Source of the DNA: Sulfuricurvum sp. IAE1
GTDB taxonomy: Bacteria; Campylobacterota; Campylobacteria; Campylobacterales; Sulfurimonadaceae
Assembly: GCF_004347735.1 (NCBI RefSeq)
Contig: NZ_SLTI01000007.1
Location: 1-64,000 of the forward strand
Reading direction: 5' to 3'
Length of the DNA: 64,000 nucleotides
Below, piece by piece: positions 39,877-50,027 of the stretch. A program made the translations under genes and the position numbers. Every line of letters starts with the position of its first letter. Position 1 is the stretch's first letter. The notes under the pieces are model-generated. The model was given only the letters and a program-made list of their open reading frames with translations. It made no database searches and had not been told where the DNA came from.

Positions 39877-40209
39877 ATGTTTTGGGAATGGTCACTACTG
39901 ACGATCGTTACGCTGGGAGCGCTGTTTTTCCTCGTAAAAATGTTTTATTTCCGCAGTATCACCGTCAAAGAGCAGCGCAGCAGCGAAATGATGAAACTTA
40001 CCCTCAAAGAAGCCGAACTGCTCATCCGCAAGTACCAGATCCAGCTTCAGCGCGCGCTGGGGAACGTCGATATCCTCAGCGAAGAGCTCAGCAACCTGCG
40101 CAACGAGCTCAAAACGCTCAAATCGCGCAACTCCAAGCACCGGGCCGAGACCGACCGTCTCCAGAACAAGATCAAAGAACTCGAAGGGCGTATCGACGCG
40201 CTGATCTAA
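39877..40209 (+). CDS. Membrane-anchored coiled-coil protein, unknown
   Basis: The 110-residue protein has one N-terminal membrane helix (about 4-22) and then a continuous coiled coil (about 30-108) rich in Glu, Lys, Leu and Arg. It would sit in the inner membrane with the coil in the cytoplasm. A small protein of this kind often stands between rpiB and apt in related bacteria as far as I recall. No function is known. Three bases separate it from rpiB. Confidence 0.75.
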   Translation: MFWEWSLLTIVTLGALFFLVKMFYFRSITVKEQRSSEMMKLTLKEAELLIRKYQIQLQRALGNVDILSEELSNLRNELKTLKSRNSKHRAETDRLQNKIKELEGRIDALI

Positions 40210-40252
40210 GCACGCGCAAACGACCGAACCATTTCACCAAGAAGGAACCGCT

Positions 40253-40801
40253 ATGACACTGACGACACAGGAAAGAGCTTTTTTGATGGCATCGATCCGC
40301 GATATCCCCGATTTTCCGAAGCCCGGGATCGTTTTCAAAGACATCACCACCCTGCTGGCGAACAAAGATGCTTTTGCCCTGCTGATGCGCCACCTGAGCG
40401 AGCGCTACAGCGCCTACAATCTCAGCCACGTCGCGGGGATCGATGCGCGCGGATTCATTTTCGGTGCCGCGCTGGCGCAAATGCTGGGGGTCGGTTTCGT
40501 CCCCATCCGTAAAAAAGGGAAGCTTCCCTACACGACCGTTTCGGAAAAATACTCCCTCGAATACGGCGTGGACGAAGTGGAGATCCACATCGACGCGTTT
40601 TCGGGCGTCGAAGCCCCGAAAGTTCTTCTCATCGACGACCTGATCGCAACCGGCGGGACGGCCTACGCGGCCGCCAGCCTGATCAACAAAGTGGGTGCCG
40701 AATGCGTCGAAGCGTGTTTCATCATGGGTCTTGATTTCCTCGGCGGTCAGAACCGCCTGGGTGAGCTCGTCGAAGTTTATACCGTTATCGGAGTCGATTG
40801 A
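40253..40801 (+). CDS. apt: Adenine phosphoribosyltransferase
   Basis: Apt salvages adenine with PRPP to AMP. The 182-residue protein has [12 protein letters not shown], the [14 protein letters not shown] loop and the PRPP-binding [17 protein letters not shown]. Typical length and motifs. AAGGAA precedes the ATG. In Campylobacter the apt gene is followed by dedA, pepA and ychF; here trpB is placed between apt and dedA, overlapping the apt stop by one base. Confidence 0.95.
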   Translation: MTLTTQERAFLMASIRDIPDFPKPGIVFKDITTLLANKDAFALLMRHLSERYSAYNLSHVAGIDARGFIFGAALAQMLGVGFVPIRKKGKLPYTTVSEKYSLEYGVDEVEIHIDAFSGVEAPKVLLIDDLIATGGTAYAAASLINKVGAECVEACFIMGLDFLGGQNRLGELVEVYTVIGVD

Positions 40802-42000
40802 TGTATATTCCCTCACCTTCCAAATTCGATCCCGTAGAAGGCCATTTCGGTATCTTCGGCGGGCGCTATGTCCCCGAAACCCTTATGCCGGTTTTGCTGG
40901 AGCTCGAAGAGGCGTACCGGCAGATCCGCTTCGATCAAACGTTCTGGAGCGAAGTGGACGGTTATCTCAAAGACTACGTCGGGCGTCCAAGCCCGCTGTA
41001 CTACGCCGCCAACCTCTCCGAAGAGCTTGGAGCCAAAATCTATCTCAAGCGCGAAGACCTCAACCACACGGGTGCCCATAAGGTCAACAATGTCATCGCG
41101 CAGGGGCTGATGGCCAAACGCCTGGGCAAAAAGAAAGTTATCGCCGAAACGGGAGCGGGACAGCACGGGGTCGCCACGGCGACCATCGCCGCACTCCTGG
41201 GACTTGAATGCGAAATCTTCATGGGAGCCAAAGACGTCGCGCGCCAGGAGCTTAACGTCTTCCGGATGAAACTGCTCGGGGCCAAAGTCCACGCGGTCGA
41301 AAGCGGCAGCAAAACCCTCAAGGACGCCATGAACGACGCGATCCGCCACTGGGTTACCCACGCGCGCGACACCTTCTATATCATCGGGACGGTCGCGGGT
41401 CCGCACCCCTACCCGATGATGGTACGCGACTTCCAGGCGATCATCGGCTGGGAAGCGCGCGCACAGATTCTTGAAAAAGAGGGTCGCCTTCCCGATCACG
41501 TCATCGCCTGTATCGGCGGCGGGTCAAACGCGATCGGCACATTCCAGCATTTCCTCGAAGACAAAGAGGTACAGTGCATCGGCATCGAAGCCGGAGGCCT
41601 GGGCATCGAGACCGACAAACACGGTTGTTCGCTCGAAAAAGGGCGCCCCGGCGTCCTGCACGGCCAGATGAGCTACCTGCTCCAAGACGAAGACGGCCAG
41701 ATTCTCGAAGCCCACTCGATCTCGGCGGGACTCGATTACCCCGGTATCGGTCCCGAACACGCGTTTCACAAAGATAACGGCACCGTCGTCTACGACCACG
41801 TCACCGATGCCGAAGCGCTCGAAGCGTTCGTATGGCTCAGCCGCGCCGAAGGAATCATCCCCGCGTTTGAAACGGCCCACGCCGTCGCCTATCTCAAAAA
41901 GATGCCCGACATCAAAAACAAACTGGTCATCGTCAACCTCTCCGGCCGCGGCGATAAAGACATGATTCAGGCCAAATCCCTGCTGAATTTCGATGCGTAA
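40801..42000 (+). CDS. trpB: Tryptophan synthase beta chain
   Basis: TrpB joins indole and serine to make tryptophan with PLP. In this 399-residue protein the PLP lysine is Lys94 (HTGAHKVNN). The phosphate-binding glycine loop GGGSNAIG and the [14 protein letters not shown] start mark it as the classical TrpB1 type. No trpA or other trp gene is next to it, so it stands alone in an apt-dedA-pepA operon. The start shares one base with the apt stop. Confidence 0.95.
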   Translation: MYIPSPSKFDPVEGHFGIFGGRYVPETLMPVLLELEEAYRQIRFDQTFWSEVDGYLKDYVGRPSPLYYAANLSEELGAKIYLKREDLNHTGAHKVNNVIAQGLMAKRLGKKKVIAETGAGQHGVATATIAALLGLECEIFMGAKDVARQELNVFRMKLLGAKVHAVESGSKTLKDAMNDAIRHWVTHARDTFYIIGTVAGPHPYPMMVRDFQAIIGWEARAQILEKEGRLPDHVIACIGGGSNAIGTFQHFLEDKEVQCIGIEAGGLGIETDKHGCSLEKGRPGVLHGQMSYLLQDEDGQILEAHSISAGLDYPGIGPEHAFHKDNGTVVYDHVTDAEALEAFVWLSRAEGIIPAFETAHAVAYLKKMPDIKNKLVIVNLSGRGDKDMIQAKSLLNFDA

Positions 42001-42009
42001 AGAGGATTG

Positions 42010-42603
42010 ATGGAAGCACTGTTACTCGATCTTCTCAAAGAATACGGATACGTCATCCTCTTTTTATGGAGTATCCTGGAAGGGGAAATGGGACTCATCA
42101 TGGGCGGTATCATGTCCCACACGGGGGATATGTGGCTCCCCATGGCCATTTTCGTCGCCGGGATCGGCGGCTTCGTCGGAGACCAGATTTATTTCTACAT
42201 CGGCCGCTTCAACAAAAGCTACATTCACGAAAAGCTTCGCTCGCAGCGCCGCAAATTCGCGATTGCCCACCTTCTGCTCAAAAAATACGGCTGGCCGATC
42301 ATTTTCGTCCAGCGCTATCTGTACGGGTTGCGCACCGTCATCCCGATGTCGATCGGGCTGACGAAATATTCCTCGCGCAAATTCGCCTTTATCAACCTTA
42401 TCAGCGCATGGATGTGGGCGGCACTGACGATTATCCCCGCCTACTATTACGGCGAAGAACTGCTCAACCTGATCCACTGGATGAAGGCGCACTGGTATAT
42501 TGCCCTGCCGATGCTGCTGAGTATCGCCGGAGGTATTCTCTATTACCTCAACCGGCTCGAAAAAAAACTTCTGGAGAAACGCCATGACCGTCAGACTCGC
42601 TAA
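42010..42603 (+). CDS. DedA-family membrane protein
   Basis: The 197-residue inner-membrane protein has the DedA/SNARE-associated features: about five helices, the acidic ILEGEMGLIMGG segment, GDQIYFYIGRF and the arginine motif FVQRYLYGLRTVIPM. DedA proteins are thought to move undecaprenyl phosphate or phospholipids across the membrane and depend on the proton gradient. GAGG lies six bases before the ATG. Its end overlaps pepA by 20 bases. Confidence 0.92.
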   Translation: MEALLLDLLKEYGYVILFLWSILEGEMGLIMGGIMSHTGDMWLPMAIFVAGIGGFVGDQIYFYIGRFNKSYIHEKLRSQRRKFAIAHLLLKKYGWPIIFVQRYLYGLRTVIPMSIGLTKYSSRKFAFINLISAWMWAALTIIPAYYYGEELLNLIHWMKAHWYIALPMLLSIAGGILYYLNRLEKKLLEKRHDRQTR

Positions 42604-44017
42604 TCAACCCCTCGACCTGATCGAGGCGGATCTGCGTCTGGAATTCCTGACGCAGCCGCAACTCGAAAACCATCCGCACCGCGCCTTACTTGAGCAGGCG
42701 GGATTCAAGGCCGAAGCCGAACAGCTCTGCACCCTGCACGAACGCCGTGTGATGGTGTGCGGCATTGCCGACACCTCCTCCGAAACGCTCCGCTCGGCGA
42801 TGGCCTCGGCGGTCAAAACAGCCATGGGATACAACTACGCTTCGCTCAAACTCGCCCAATACGGCGAAGAGGCGTTTTCAGCCCTGATCGAGGGGACCGT
42901 ACTTGGAAGCTACCGCTTTGATGCATACAAGTCCGATCCAAAACCCTCAGCGCTGGCCGAAGTGGTCTTCTCGAACGTCAACAGCGACGGTTCGGCCCTC
43001 GATGCCGACGCACTCGAAAAAACGCTGCGCGACACCCTCATCATCACCGAGGCGACGAACTTCGTCCGCGACCTCGTCAACCAGACCCCCTACGACATGA
43101 CCCCGCAGGGGATGGCCATCGCGGCCGAAACACTGGCAAAAAACAACGGTCTTGAGTGCACGATTCTCGATCCGAACGGCCTCGAAGACGAAAAAATGTT
43201 CGCGATGCTCAGTGTCGGACGCGCCTCGGTCAACCCTCCCCGCCTGATCCATCTCGCCTACAAACCCAAAAACCCGAAAAAAACGATCACCCTCGTGGGC
43301 AAAGGGCTCACCTACGACAGCGGGGGCCTCAGCCTCAAAGCGGCGACGTCGATGGTGACGATGAAAATGGATAAAGCGGGTGCCTGCGCCGTGATGGGAA
43401 TGATCAAAGCGATCAGCGAACTGGGTCTTGAGATCGAGGTGCACGGTTTCATCGGCGCGGTCGAAAACATGATCGGCGGAAACGCTTACAAGCCCGATGA
43501 CGTACTGCGCGCCAAAAACGGCAAGACGATCGAAGTGCGTAACACCGACGCCGAAGGGCGTCTCGTCCTCGCCGACGTGCTGGGATACGCACAGGCCAAC
43601 GTCAACGCCGACTATCTCTTCGACTACGCGACCCTCACGGGGGCGTGTATGGTGGCGCTGGGACCCTACACGACAGGGGTTATGGGGCACAACGAAGAGC
43701 TCAAACGCTCTTTCATCGACGCGGGAAGCGCCGCGGGCGAATACTGCGGCATTCTCCCCTTCAACCGCCATCTCAAAAAACTGATCAAGAGCGACATCGC
43801 CGACGTGTGCAACGTCTCCTCAAAACCCTACGGCGGAGCGATCACCGCGGCGCTGTTTCTCGATCATTTCATCGATGAAAACATGAAAGACAAATGGGTC
43901 CACTTCGACATCGCCGGCTCGGCCTACACCGAAAGCGCATGGGACGTCCATACCTACGGCGGAACGGGTGCCGGGGTACGCATGACGCTGCAGTGGGTAC
44001 TTAACAACCTCGCTTAA
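42584..44017 (+). CDS. pepA: Leucyl aminopeptidase PepA
   Basis: PepA is a hexameric M17 enzyme that cuts N-terminal residues from peptides and can bind DNA in some species. The 477-residue protein has the metal-binding motifs VGKGLTYDSGGLSLK and NTDAEGRLVLADVL with the two-metal site intact. GGAG precedes the ATG. It overlaps dedA by 20 bases, and a hairpin terminator follows before ychF. Confidence 0.95.
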   Translation: MTVRLANQPLDLIEADLRLEFLTQPQLENHPHRALLEQAGFKAEAEQLCTLHERRVMVCGIADTSSETLRSAMASAVKTAMGYNYASLKLAQYGEEAFSALIEGTVLGSYRFDAYKSDPKPSALAEVVFSNVNSDGSALDADALEKTLRDTLIITEATNFVRDLVNQTPYDMTPQGMAIAAETLAKNNGLECTILDPNGLEDEKMFAMLSVGRASVNPPRLIHLAYKPKNPKKTITLVGKGLTYDSGGLSLKAATSMVTMKMDKAGACAVMGMIKAISELGLEIEVHGFIGAVENMIGGNAYKPDDVLRAKNGKTIEVRNTDAEGRLVLADVLGYAQANVNADYLFDYATLTGACMVALGPYTTGVMGHNEELKRSFIDAGSAAGEYCGILPFNRHLKKLIKSDIADVCNVSSKPYGGAITAALFLDHFIDENMKDKWVHFDIAGSAYTESAWDVHTYGGTGAGVRMTLQWVLNNLA

Positions 44018-44029
44018 TTACCTTTTCGC

Positions 44030-44045
44030 TCCCGCTGCGGCGGGA
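44030..44045 (+). terminator. Hairpin terminator after pepA
   Basis: TCCCGC / GCGGGA with loop TGCG, 12 bases after the pepA stop, is followed by a pyrimidine-rich tract (CTTCTTTCTTCTC). Confidence 0.6.
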
Positions 44046-44138
44046 AACTTCTTTCTTCTCAGTCCCCACTCAACAACAATAGTTTATAATCGCGCAACGA
44101 AAACAGACTCACTTTAATACCAATCAAGGAAACTATCC

Positions 44139-45239
44139 ATGGGACTTAGCATCGGACTCGTAGGACTCCCCAACGTCGGAAAATCGACCACCTTCAACGC
44201 GCTGACCAAAGCGCAGAACGCCGAAGCGGCGAACTATCCGTTCTGTACGATCGAACCGAACAAAGCGACCGTCCCCGTTCCCGATGCGCGCCTCGACGCA
44301 CTGGCCGCCATCGTCAACCCCGAGCGGATTCAGCACTCTACCCTCGATTTCGTCGATATCGCCGGGCTCGTCAAAGGGGCGAGCAAAGGCGAGGGACTGG
44401 GAAACAAGTTCCTCTCCAACATCCGCGAAACCGAAGTGATCTTGCAGATCGTTCGTTGTTTCGACGATGAAAACATCGTCCATACCGAAGGGCGGATCGA
44501 TCCCCTCTCTGACGTCGAGATCATCGAGAACGAACTGATCTTCGCCGATATCGAAGTGCTCACCAACCGGATCGAGCGGCTCAAAAAACAGGCGAAAAAC
44601 GATAAAGACGCCGCCGCCATGGTGGAGTTTGCCGAAGAACTCGCCGAATTCCTCGCCGAAGGGAATCTCGCCCGCAATTTCCCCAAAGCCGACAGCGAAC
44701 TGTTTGAAAAGCTGAATTCCGAAGTGCGCATGCTCAGCGCCAAAGAGATCATGTACGGCGCCAACGTCGATGAAGACGGCCTCACAGAAGACAACGACTA
44801 CGTCGTACGGCTCCGCGAACACGCTGCTAAAAACGGATGCGAAGTGATTAAACTCTGCGCCAAGATCGAAGAAGAACTCGTCGGAATGGAAGACGACGAA
44901 CGCAACGAATTCCTCCGCGACATGGGTGTCGAGGAATCGGGTCTCGAGCAGATCATCCGCAAAGGCTTCGACAAACTGGGTCTGATGAGTTACTTCACCG
45001 CCGGGGTTAAAGAGGTGCGTGCCTGGACGATCCGCAAAAACACCACCGCCCCCAAAGCGGCCGCCGTCATCCACAACGACTTCGAAAAAGGGTTTATCCG
45101 CGCCGAAGTGATCGGTTATGACGATTTCGTCGCCTGCGGCGGCGAGGCAAAAGCCAAAGAAGCGGGAAAAATGCGCCTGGAAGGAAAAGAGTACATCGTC
45201 CAGGACGGCGATATCATGCACTTCCGTTTCAACGTCTAA
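44139..45239 (+). CDS. ychF: Redox-regulated ATPase/GTPase YchF
   Basis: YchF is an Obg-like P-loop NTPase that prefers ATP, binds ribosomes and takes part in stress response. The 366-residue protein has the P-loop GLPNVGKST near the start, the DIAGLVKGASKGEGLG switch, and a C-terminal TGS domain (YFTAGVKEVRAWTI). Length is typical. It has AAGGAA before its start and the same neighbours as in Campylobacter. Confidence 0.96.
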   Translation: MGLSIGLVGLPNVGKSTTFNALTKAQNAEAANYPFCTIEPNKATVPVPDARLDALAAIVNPERIQHSTLDFVDIAGLVKGASKGEGLGNKFLSNIRETEVILQIVRCFDDENIVHTEGRIDPLSDVEIIENELIFADIEVLTNRIERLKKQAKNDKDAAAMVEFAEELAEFLAEGNLARNFPKADSELFEKLNSEVRMLSAKEIMYGANVDEDGLTEDNDYVVRLREHAAKNGCEVIKLCAKIEEELVGMEDDERNEFLRDMGVEESGLEQIIRKGFDKLGLMSYFTAGVKEVRAWTIRKNTTAPKAAAVIHNDFEKGFIRAEVIGYDDFVACGGEAKAKEAGKMRLEGKEYIVQDGDIMHFRFNV

Positions 45240-45500
45240 ACGCCTCTGCCGGATTCCTCCCCGGCTCTTCCCCCCCTCTTTCCTCTCACATTCCGTTCAA
45301 GCGCCTTGAATATCGTTGCCGATCCGTGTATAATCCCAACAAATTTGTAGCATACAACAACATTTTTCGTTATATTCGCGTTCAATTATCATATTTTTAT
45401 CTCATTTCTAAGGAAAATGACGCTATTCTTCATCGTAATATAATCGTAATACACAATCAATAATATTTTTGCAATCATACGCAAAAACAGGGAGAGTTTT
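45240..45500. other. 261-base intergenic region between ychF and the PAS gene
   Basis: No gene is seen. The first part holds a GC-rich hairpin (GCCGG 45248-45252, CCGGC 45261-45265), a possible weak ychF terminator. The rest is AT-rich, with a TATAAT at 45439-45444 and a nearby ATCGTAAT repeated once 11 bases apart. This is a likely promoter zone for the PAS/chemoreceptor pair. Confidence 0.45.
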
Positions 45501-46010
45501 TTGTCAACCATCATGCCTTCATCCGTGCAAAAGCACCTCAAACCGACCGATTTCATCGTCTCGAAAACCGATAAGCGGGGCAATATCATCTACGGCAACC
45601 AAATTTTCATCGAGATGTCCGGCCACGCCGAACACGAACTGATCGGCGCCCCCCATTCGATTCTCCGCCATCCCGATATGCCCGCCGTCGTTTTTCAGCT
45701 TCTGTGGGAACGGATCAAAAACCGTCAGGAAATTTTCGCCTACGTCAAAAACCTCTGTAAAGACGGCTCTTATTACTGGGTGTTTGCCAACGTCACCGCC
45801 ACGACCGATGCGCGCGGAGAGGTGAGAGATTACCATTCGGTTCGCCGCAAACCGAGCCAAAAAGCGATGGACGTCATCCCCGATCTCTACCATAAACTCC
45901 TGCACGCCGAACGAAACGGCGGGTTGGAAGCATCCAAGAAACTTCTTATTACCCTATTGAACGACCAAGGAATGGACTATGACCGCTTTATCCTCTCTCT
46001 TCAACACTAA
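45501..46010 (+). CDS. PAS-domain sensor protein (Aer/CetB-like)
   Basis: The 169-residue cytoplasmic protein is one PAS domain (about 20-120, [36 protein letters not shown]) plus a helical tail. Aer-type PAS domains bind FAD and report redox state. It overlaps the next gene, a chemoreceptor, by 32 bases. The pair is like CetB-CetA of Campylobacter jejuni, in which the PAS sensor and receptor are separate proteins. The start is TTG with GGGAG at good spacing; an ATG four codons on has poor spacing. Confidence 0.88.
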   Translation: MSTIMPSSVQKHLKPTDFIVSKTDKRGNIIYGNQIFIEMSGHAEHELIGAPHSILRHPDMPAVVFQLLWERIKNRQEIFAYVKNLCKDGSYYWVFANVTATTDARGEVRDYHSVRRKPSQKAMDVIPDLYHKLLHAERNGGLEASKKLLITLLNDQGMDYDRFILSLQH

Positions 46011-47475
46011 GCAATCGGCCCTCTTTAGCACCGCATTGTTCCTGCTGTCGATGTATCTGCTGGCGGTGTCGGACTATGTAACCGCTTCGCTAAGCATTCT
46101 GGCCCTGATTGCGGGGGCACTTGCGGGTAACCGCCGTTCATCCTCCGTTGATCAGGAAGGGATTTTGAATCGCCTGAACGATGTGCTCGAAAAAGCGGGC
46201 CGAGGGATCCTTTCCGAACGGATCACGAACATTCCGCAAAACAGCCCTTTGGCAAAAATAGCGTGGGGGACCAACGATCTGCTCGATCAGATCGAACAGC
46301 TGATGCGGGACATCCGTTCCTCATTAGACAGCGCTTCTGTGGGGATTTCCGACCGTATCGTGTTCAGTTCGGGATATAAAGGGGATTTCGAATCCCTCAG
46401 CGGCGCGCTCAATGACGCGATCAAGACCAACGCCGCCACCTACATCGGCGGGAAACGTTCCGAACTGGCGGATGAATTCGACCGCATCAGCGGCGGAATC
46501 GCGCAGGTTCTCTCAACCATCCAAAACGATATTCAAAAAAACAGCCGCTATGCCATCAACATTAAAGAGAGCATCTCCGCAACCGCTACGGAAGTCGTAG
46601 AGAGTCAATCCACAATCCATAATATCGTCGATAGTCTACAACGGCTGATCGAGCTGATTACCCATTCCAACGATGCCATCGTGTCGCTGGGTACCCGGAT
46701 GAAAGAGATCAATTCCATCGCCAACCTCATCAAAGACATTGCCGACCAGACCAACCTCCTGGCGCTGAACGCAGCCATCGAAGCGGCACGTGCCGGCGAA
46801 CACGGACGGGGATTCGCCGTCGTCGCCGACGAAGTGCGCAAACTTGCCGAGCGGACGCAAAAAGCGACCCAGGAAATTTCGGTGATGCTTTCCGCACTCC
46901 AGCAGGAGACCGAAATTATCGAAACCGACTCCGAAACGATAGCCGATATCGCCAACGAATCCCAATCCGACGTCCATCAGTTCGAGATGCTGCTGGGCGA
47001 TTTTATCGCCAAAACCAACCAATCGGCCGAGATGGCCAACTTCATCAGTGATTCGCTCTACACGTCATTGATCAAAGTGGATCATATCATTTTCAAACAC
47101 ACCGCTTACAGTGCGATCATTCACGAGCGCGAAGAGATAACACACGATCTGGTTTCCCACCGCGACTGCCGCCTCGGAAAATGGTATTACGGCCTCTCCG
47201 ATCACACCAATCTCAGCAATACCGAAGCTTTCAAATCGATCGAAAAATACCATATCGCGCTGCACGAGCTGATTTTGAAAGTAGCCGAATGCATACCGTC
47301 AAAAACATGCGTGGAAACAACGAACAAAGCACACATTTTGCAGCAAATGAGCGAAATGGAAAAAAACAGTACTGAATTGTTCCGGCTCCTCGAAGCAATG
47401 GTTGCGGAAGGAAACCGTTCCGTCAACCTATCGCTAGCGGATTCTTCCGTTTCAAGCATGGATAAGGTACAATAA
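45979..47475 (+). CDS. Chemoreceptor with C-terminal zinc-binding (CZB) domain
   Basis: The 498-residue methyl-accepting protein has two N-terminal membrane helices close together (about 13-48), so almost no periplasmic sensor. A HAMP-like helical region and the signalling hairpin follow (tip near [27 protein letters not shown]). A CZB domain (about 365-440) has the zinc motif [12 protein letters not shown] and YHIALHEL. It likely takes its signal from the PAS protein before it, and zinc or oxidant state through CZB. Energy taxis is the best guess. Confidence 0.9.
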   Translation: MTALSSLFNTKQSALFSTALFLLSMYLLAVSDYVTASLSILALIAGALAGNRRSSSVDQEGILNRLNDVLEKAGRGILSERITNIPQNSPLAKIAWGTNDLLDQIEQLMRDIRSSLDSASVGISDRIVFSSGYKGDFESLSGALNDAIKTNAATYIGGKRSELADEFDRISGGIAQVLSTIQNDIQKNSRYAINIKESISATATEVVESQSTIHNIVDSLQRLIELITHSNDAIVSLGTRMKEINSIANLIKDIADQTNLLALNAAIEAARAGEHGRGFAVVADEVRKLAERTQKATQEISVMLSALQQETEIIETDSETIADIANESQSDVHQFEMLLGDFIAKTNQSAEMANFISDSLYTSLIKVDHIIFKHTAYSAIIHEREEITHDLVSHRDCRLGKWYYGLSDHTNLSNTEAFKSIEKYHIALHELILKVAECIPSKTCVETTNKAHILQQMSEMEKNSTELFRLLEAMVAEGNRSVNLSLADSSVSSMDKVQ

Positions 47476-47515
47476 TCGCATTATTGTACAAAAAATCATA
47501 GACAGGAACCGCTTC

Positions 47516-48118
47516 ATGCGCCTTCAGTATACGGGGCCAAAGCCCCTAATCTCCTCCCACGGGATCAATTTCGATCTCAATAAAGAAGACAAATTCGTCT
47601 ATCTCAGCATCGTCGCCGAGCTCATACGCGCCCTTGACCACGAATACGAAGAAGACAAGCGCTACGTCTACATGACCTCGGGGCGCCCTTTGGATAACGA
47701 TCTGATCCTCTCCATCATACAGGCCAAAAACCCTTTGCTCGAAGAAGAGGTACTCCGGCGCCGGCAGATCGTCAACGACGAAATCGACGAAGAGCTCGAG
47801 CGGGCCCGTTCAAACAAGCTGTTGTGCGAGGAAGAACGCGACGTGCTGCTCAAAAACATCGAGATGCTCCGAAGCTACCGCATCTCGCGATCGCTCAACA
47901 AAACGGTCTACTACAGCGGCATCACGTCGATCGCACAGATTGTCAAAAACGGCCACATCGACCATATCTCTTCGCCGATGTACCCCAAGTTCATGCACGT
48001 TTTTCATTCATTACAGGGGGTGCTCGGCAAGCTTCACCCCCCTATCGACAGTTCCATCGATATTTTCCAGGAAGACGGCCACCTGCAGATCCGCCTCAAT
48101 ATCCTCTTCAGGAAATGA
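47516..48118 (+). CDS. Uncharacterised conserved protein
   Basis: The 200-residue soluble protein has an acidic first half and a long charged helix (about 75-120, EEEVLRRRQIVNDEIDEELERARS), then a C-terminal half with VYYSGITSIAQIVKNG and ending in LQIRLNILFRK. No cysteine in the C-terminal half and no signal. I cannot name the family; it appears single-copy. It follows the chemoreceptor by 40 bases and has GGAA before the ATG. It is convergent with psd, and their ends overlap by 11 bases. Confidence 0.8.
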   Translation: MRLQYTGPKPLISSHGINFDLNKEDKFVYLSIVAELIRALDHEYEEDKRYVYMTSGRPLDNDLILSIIQAKNPLLEEEVLRRRQIVNDEIDEELERARSNKLLCEEERDVLLKNIEMLRSYRISRSLNKTVYYSGITSIAQIVKNGHIDHISSPMYPKFMHVFHSLQGVLGKLHPPIDSSIDIFQEDGHLQIRLNILFRK

Positions 48119-48926
48119 CGCGGGCGATCGTCTGCGCGAAACGGACGTTTTCGGACGCACTGACTTTCAGCTCGAGCATCTCTTTTTCACACAACATGAC
48201 GATAGTGGAACCCATCTGGAAACATCCGAAATCCTCCCCTTTTTTCAGGTAAAGGTTCTCATACCCGTAGCGGCTCGGCTCTAAGACGGTATTGGTCTGG
48301 ATACGCGGTTCAAACGACACTTCCATCTTGCCGACGTTGAGTGCCCCGACAAGAATCAGGAAAAACCGTTTCCCTGCCGAACTCAGACATTCCAGCACGA
48401 CCCGTTCGTTTTCGACGAAGAGATCGACCTGTTTTTTGAGCGAAGGGATGTTCACGGGATAGAGTTTCCCGGGGATATGGACGGCACTGAGCACCTGCAT
48501 GTCCAGAGGGGCGTGATAACGGTGATAATCGCGCGGAGAGAGGTAAAAATTGAGAAATAACCCATCATGCACCGCTTCTTTCGCTTCGTCGGAAATAAAG
48601 CCGCCCAGTACGTCGTCGACCGAATAGCTCATCCCCTTGATCTGAAGCGCGAGGTCGTTGTGAATCGTCCCGCATTCGGTAATCAACGAGTCACACGGGC
48701 TGATCATGTCCGCCGAATCGGCCGAAAAAGGACGCATCCGCTTGAACCGGCGGGTAAAGAGGGCATTGAGGGTCGGATAACTCTGGGGGGCGTCGAATTC
48801 GCTCATATCCAGCCCCATCATCCGGACATAGGCGGCGTTGATGATATTCTGGACTTTGGGGGAATGGGCTTTGGACGCAAGCTTTCCGAAAGCCTGAGAC
48901 AATGCCGATGTGTAGTGTCGTTTCAC
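48108..48926 (-). CDS. psd: Phosphatidylserine decarboxylase
   Basis: Psd makes phosphatidylethanolamine at the inner membrane. The 272-residue proenzyme cleaves itself before the serine of the G-S-T motif (FQMGSTIVML), forming a pyruvoyl group. Other family elements are SPCDSLITECG, and NFYLSPRDYHRYHAPLDM. The GTG start has CAGGAG at good spacing; the longer frame runs into truD. Two bases separate it from truD, so the two genes are coupled. Confidence 0.94.
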   Translation of the reverse strand: MKRHYTSALSQAFGKLASKAHSPKVQNIINAAYVRMMGLDMSEFDAPQSYPTLNALFTRRFKRMRPFSADSADMISPCDSLITECGTIHNDLALQIKGMSYSVDDVLGGFISDEAKEAVHDGLFLNFYLSPRDYHRYHAPLDMQVLSAVHIPGKLYPVNIPSLKKQVDLFVENERVVLECLSSAGKRFFLILVGALNVGKMEVSFEPRIQTNTVLEPSRYGYENLYLKKGEDFGCFQMGSTIVMLCEKEMLELKVSASENVRFAQTIARVIS

Positions 48927-48928
48927 GT

Positions 48929-50020
48929 TTACTCCTGGTATTCGTCGGTTTGGATTGTTCTCTTGGCGATCTCTTCGATCAGTACGGTGGCGTAACACCC
49001 TTTAGGCAGGGTGAAATGGAGCTCATACCACGCTTCTTGTTCTTTGTATTCCCCTTCGATCTCTTCGGGGAAAATCCATCCGTAACGCCGGGCGCCGTCG
49101 ATGCCGCTTTCAATCCGGTCGTACTCTTTTTCGATATCGCCGGCAAAGCTTTCGGCACGGGTCGCCCGCTTACCGCTAAGCAGCCCGCTTACCGATATAT
49201 CGCGGGCATTGAACCGCTCGGGCTCGGCATCGTCGACGTAATGGAAAATCCGTCCGTAGGGGTAGTGCATCATCACATCGCCGCGGATCAGTTTAAAAGG
49301 GTGTTTTTGCGCTTTCATCGCCGCACACTCCTCTTTGGGCAGTGAGAGGATGGAGGGGAGTTCATCGGCCCCGAATCCCTCGACGAGCTTTGAAATTTCG
49401 ATCCGACGGCTCAACCAGCCGTTGAAGAGATAGCTCTGGTAGGCGTTGACGTAAAACTGGGCGAGCTTTTTGTTCCGTTCCTTGAGGCTCCCTTCCAGAA
49501 TCGCCTTCCCTTTTTTGTAGTTTTCACCGTCGAGCCCGAAACGCTGAAAGCCGAAATAGTTTGGCATCCCGTAGAGTTTGATCATTTTCAGCGCTTCGCC
49601 GATTTTTGCCGCGGCGACGGGGGTTACTTTCTTGAGCCGGATAAAGAAGCGGTTTCCCTTGAGATGGCCGACACGGATTTTATTGTTGTGATAGGTTTTG
49701 GAGAGGATTTTGATCCCCTCGTGCTCAAAATTCTCAAGCAACGGTTCGTATTTTCGCGGAACCGAAATGTACTGTTTGGTCTGGGCATTTTTGTCCTTGA
49801 GCCCGGCGTAACCGATGTCACGTCCCTTGATCCCCAGACGGTTGCTGAAAACATCGACCATCTGCCAGGTCGAGAGATTTTTTTTGCGGACGTGGAGCAC
49901 AAGATGTTCCCCTTCGCCGCTAAAGGGGTACAAAGGGATTTCGTCGACGACAAAATCGCGCGGCGACTGGCGAAAATGAAATTCGATCGCGCTGTGGGGG
50001 AGGTAATACTGACGTTCCAT
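48929..50020 (-). CDS. truD: tRNA pseudouridine(13) synthase TruD
   Basis: TruD turns U13 of tRNA-Glu into pseudouridine. The 363-residue protein has the catalytic aspartate in GYAGLKDKNAQTKQ and the NYFGFQRFG and NAYQSYLFNGWL motifs. The start (MERQYYLPHS) has TAGGAG before it and follows thiL by seven bases. Order thiL-truD-psd on the minus strand; related bacteria share thiL-truD as I recall. Confidence 0.94.
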   Translation of the reverse strand: MERQYYLPHSAIEFHFRQSPRDFVVDEIPLYPFSGEGEHLVLHVRKKNLSTWQMVDVFSNRLGIKGRDIGYAGLKDKNAQTKQYISVPRKYEPLLENFEHEGIKILSKTYHNNKIRVGHLKGNRFFIRLKKVTPVAAAKIGEALKMIKLYGMPNYFGFQRFGLDGENYKKGKAILEGSLKERNKKLAQFYVNAYQSYLFNGWLSRRIEISKLVEGFGADELPSILSLPKEECAAMKAQKHPFKLIRGDVMMHYPYGRIFHYVDDAEPERFNARDISVSGLLSGKRATRAESFAGDIEKEYDRIESGIDGARRYGWIFPEEIEGEYKEQEAWYELHFTLPKGCYATVLIEEIAKRTIQTDEYQE

Positions 50021-50027
50021 GAAACTC

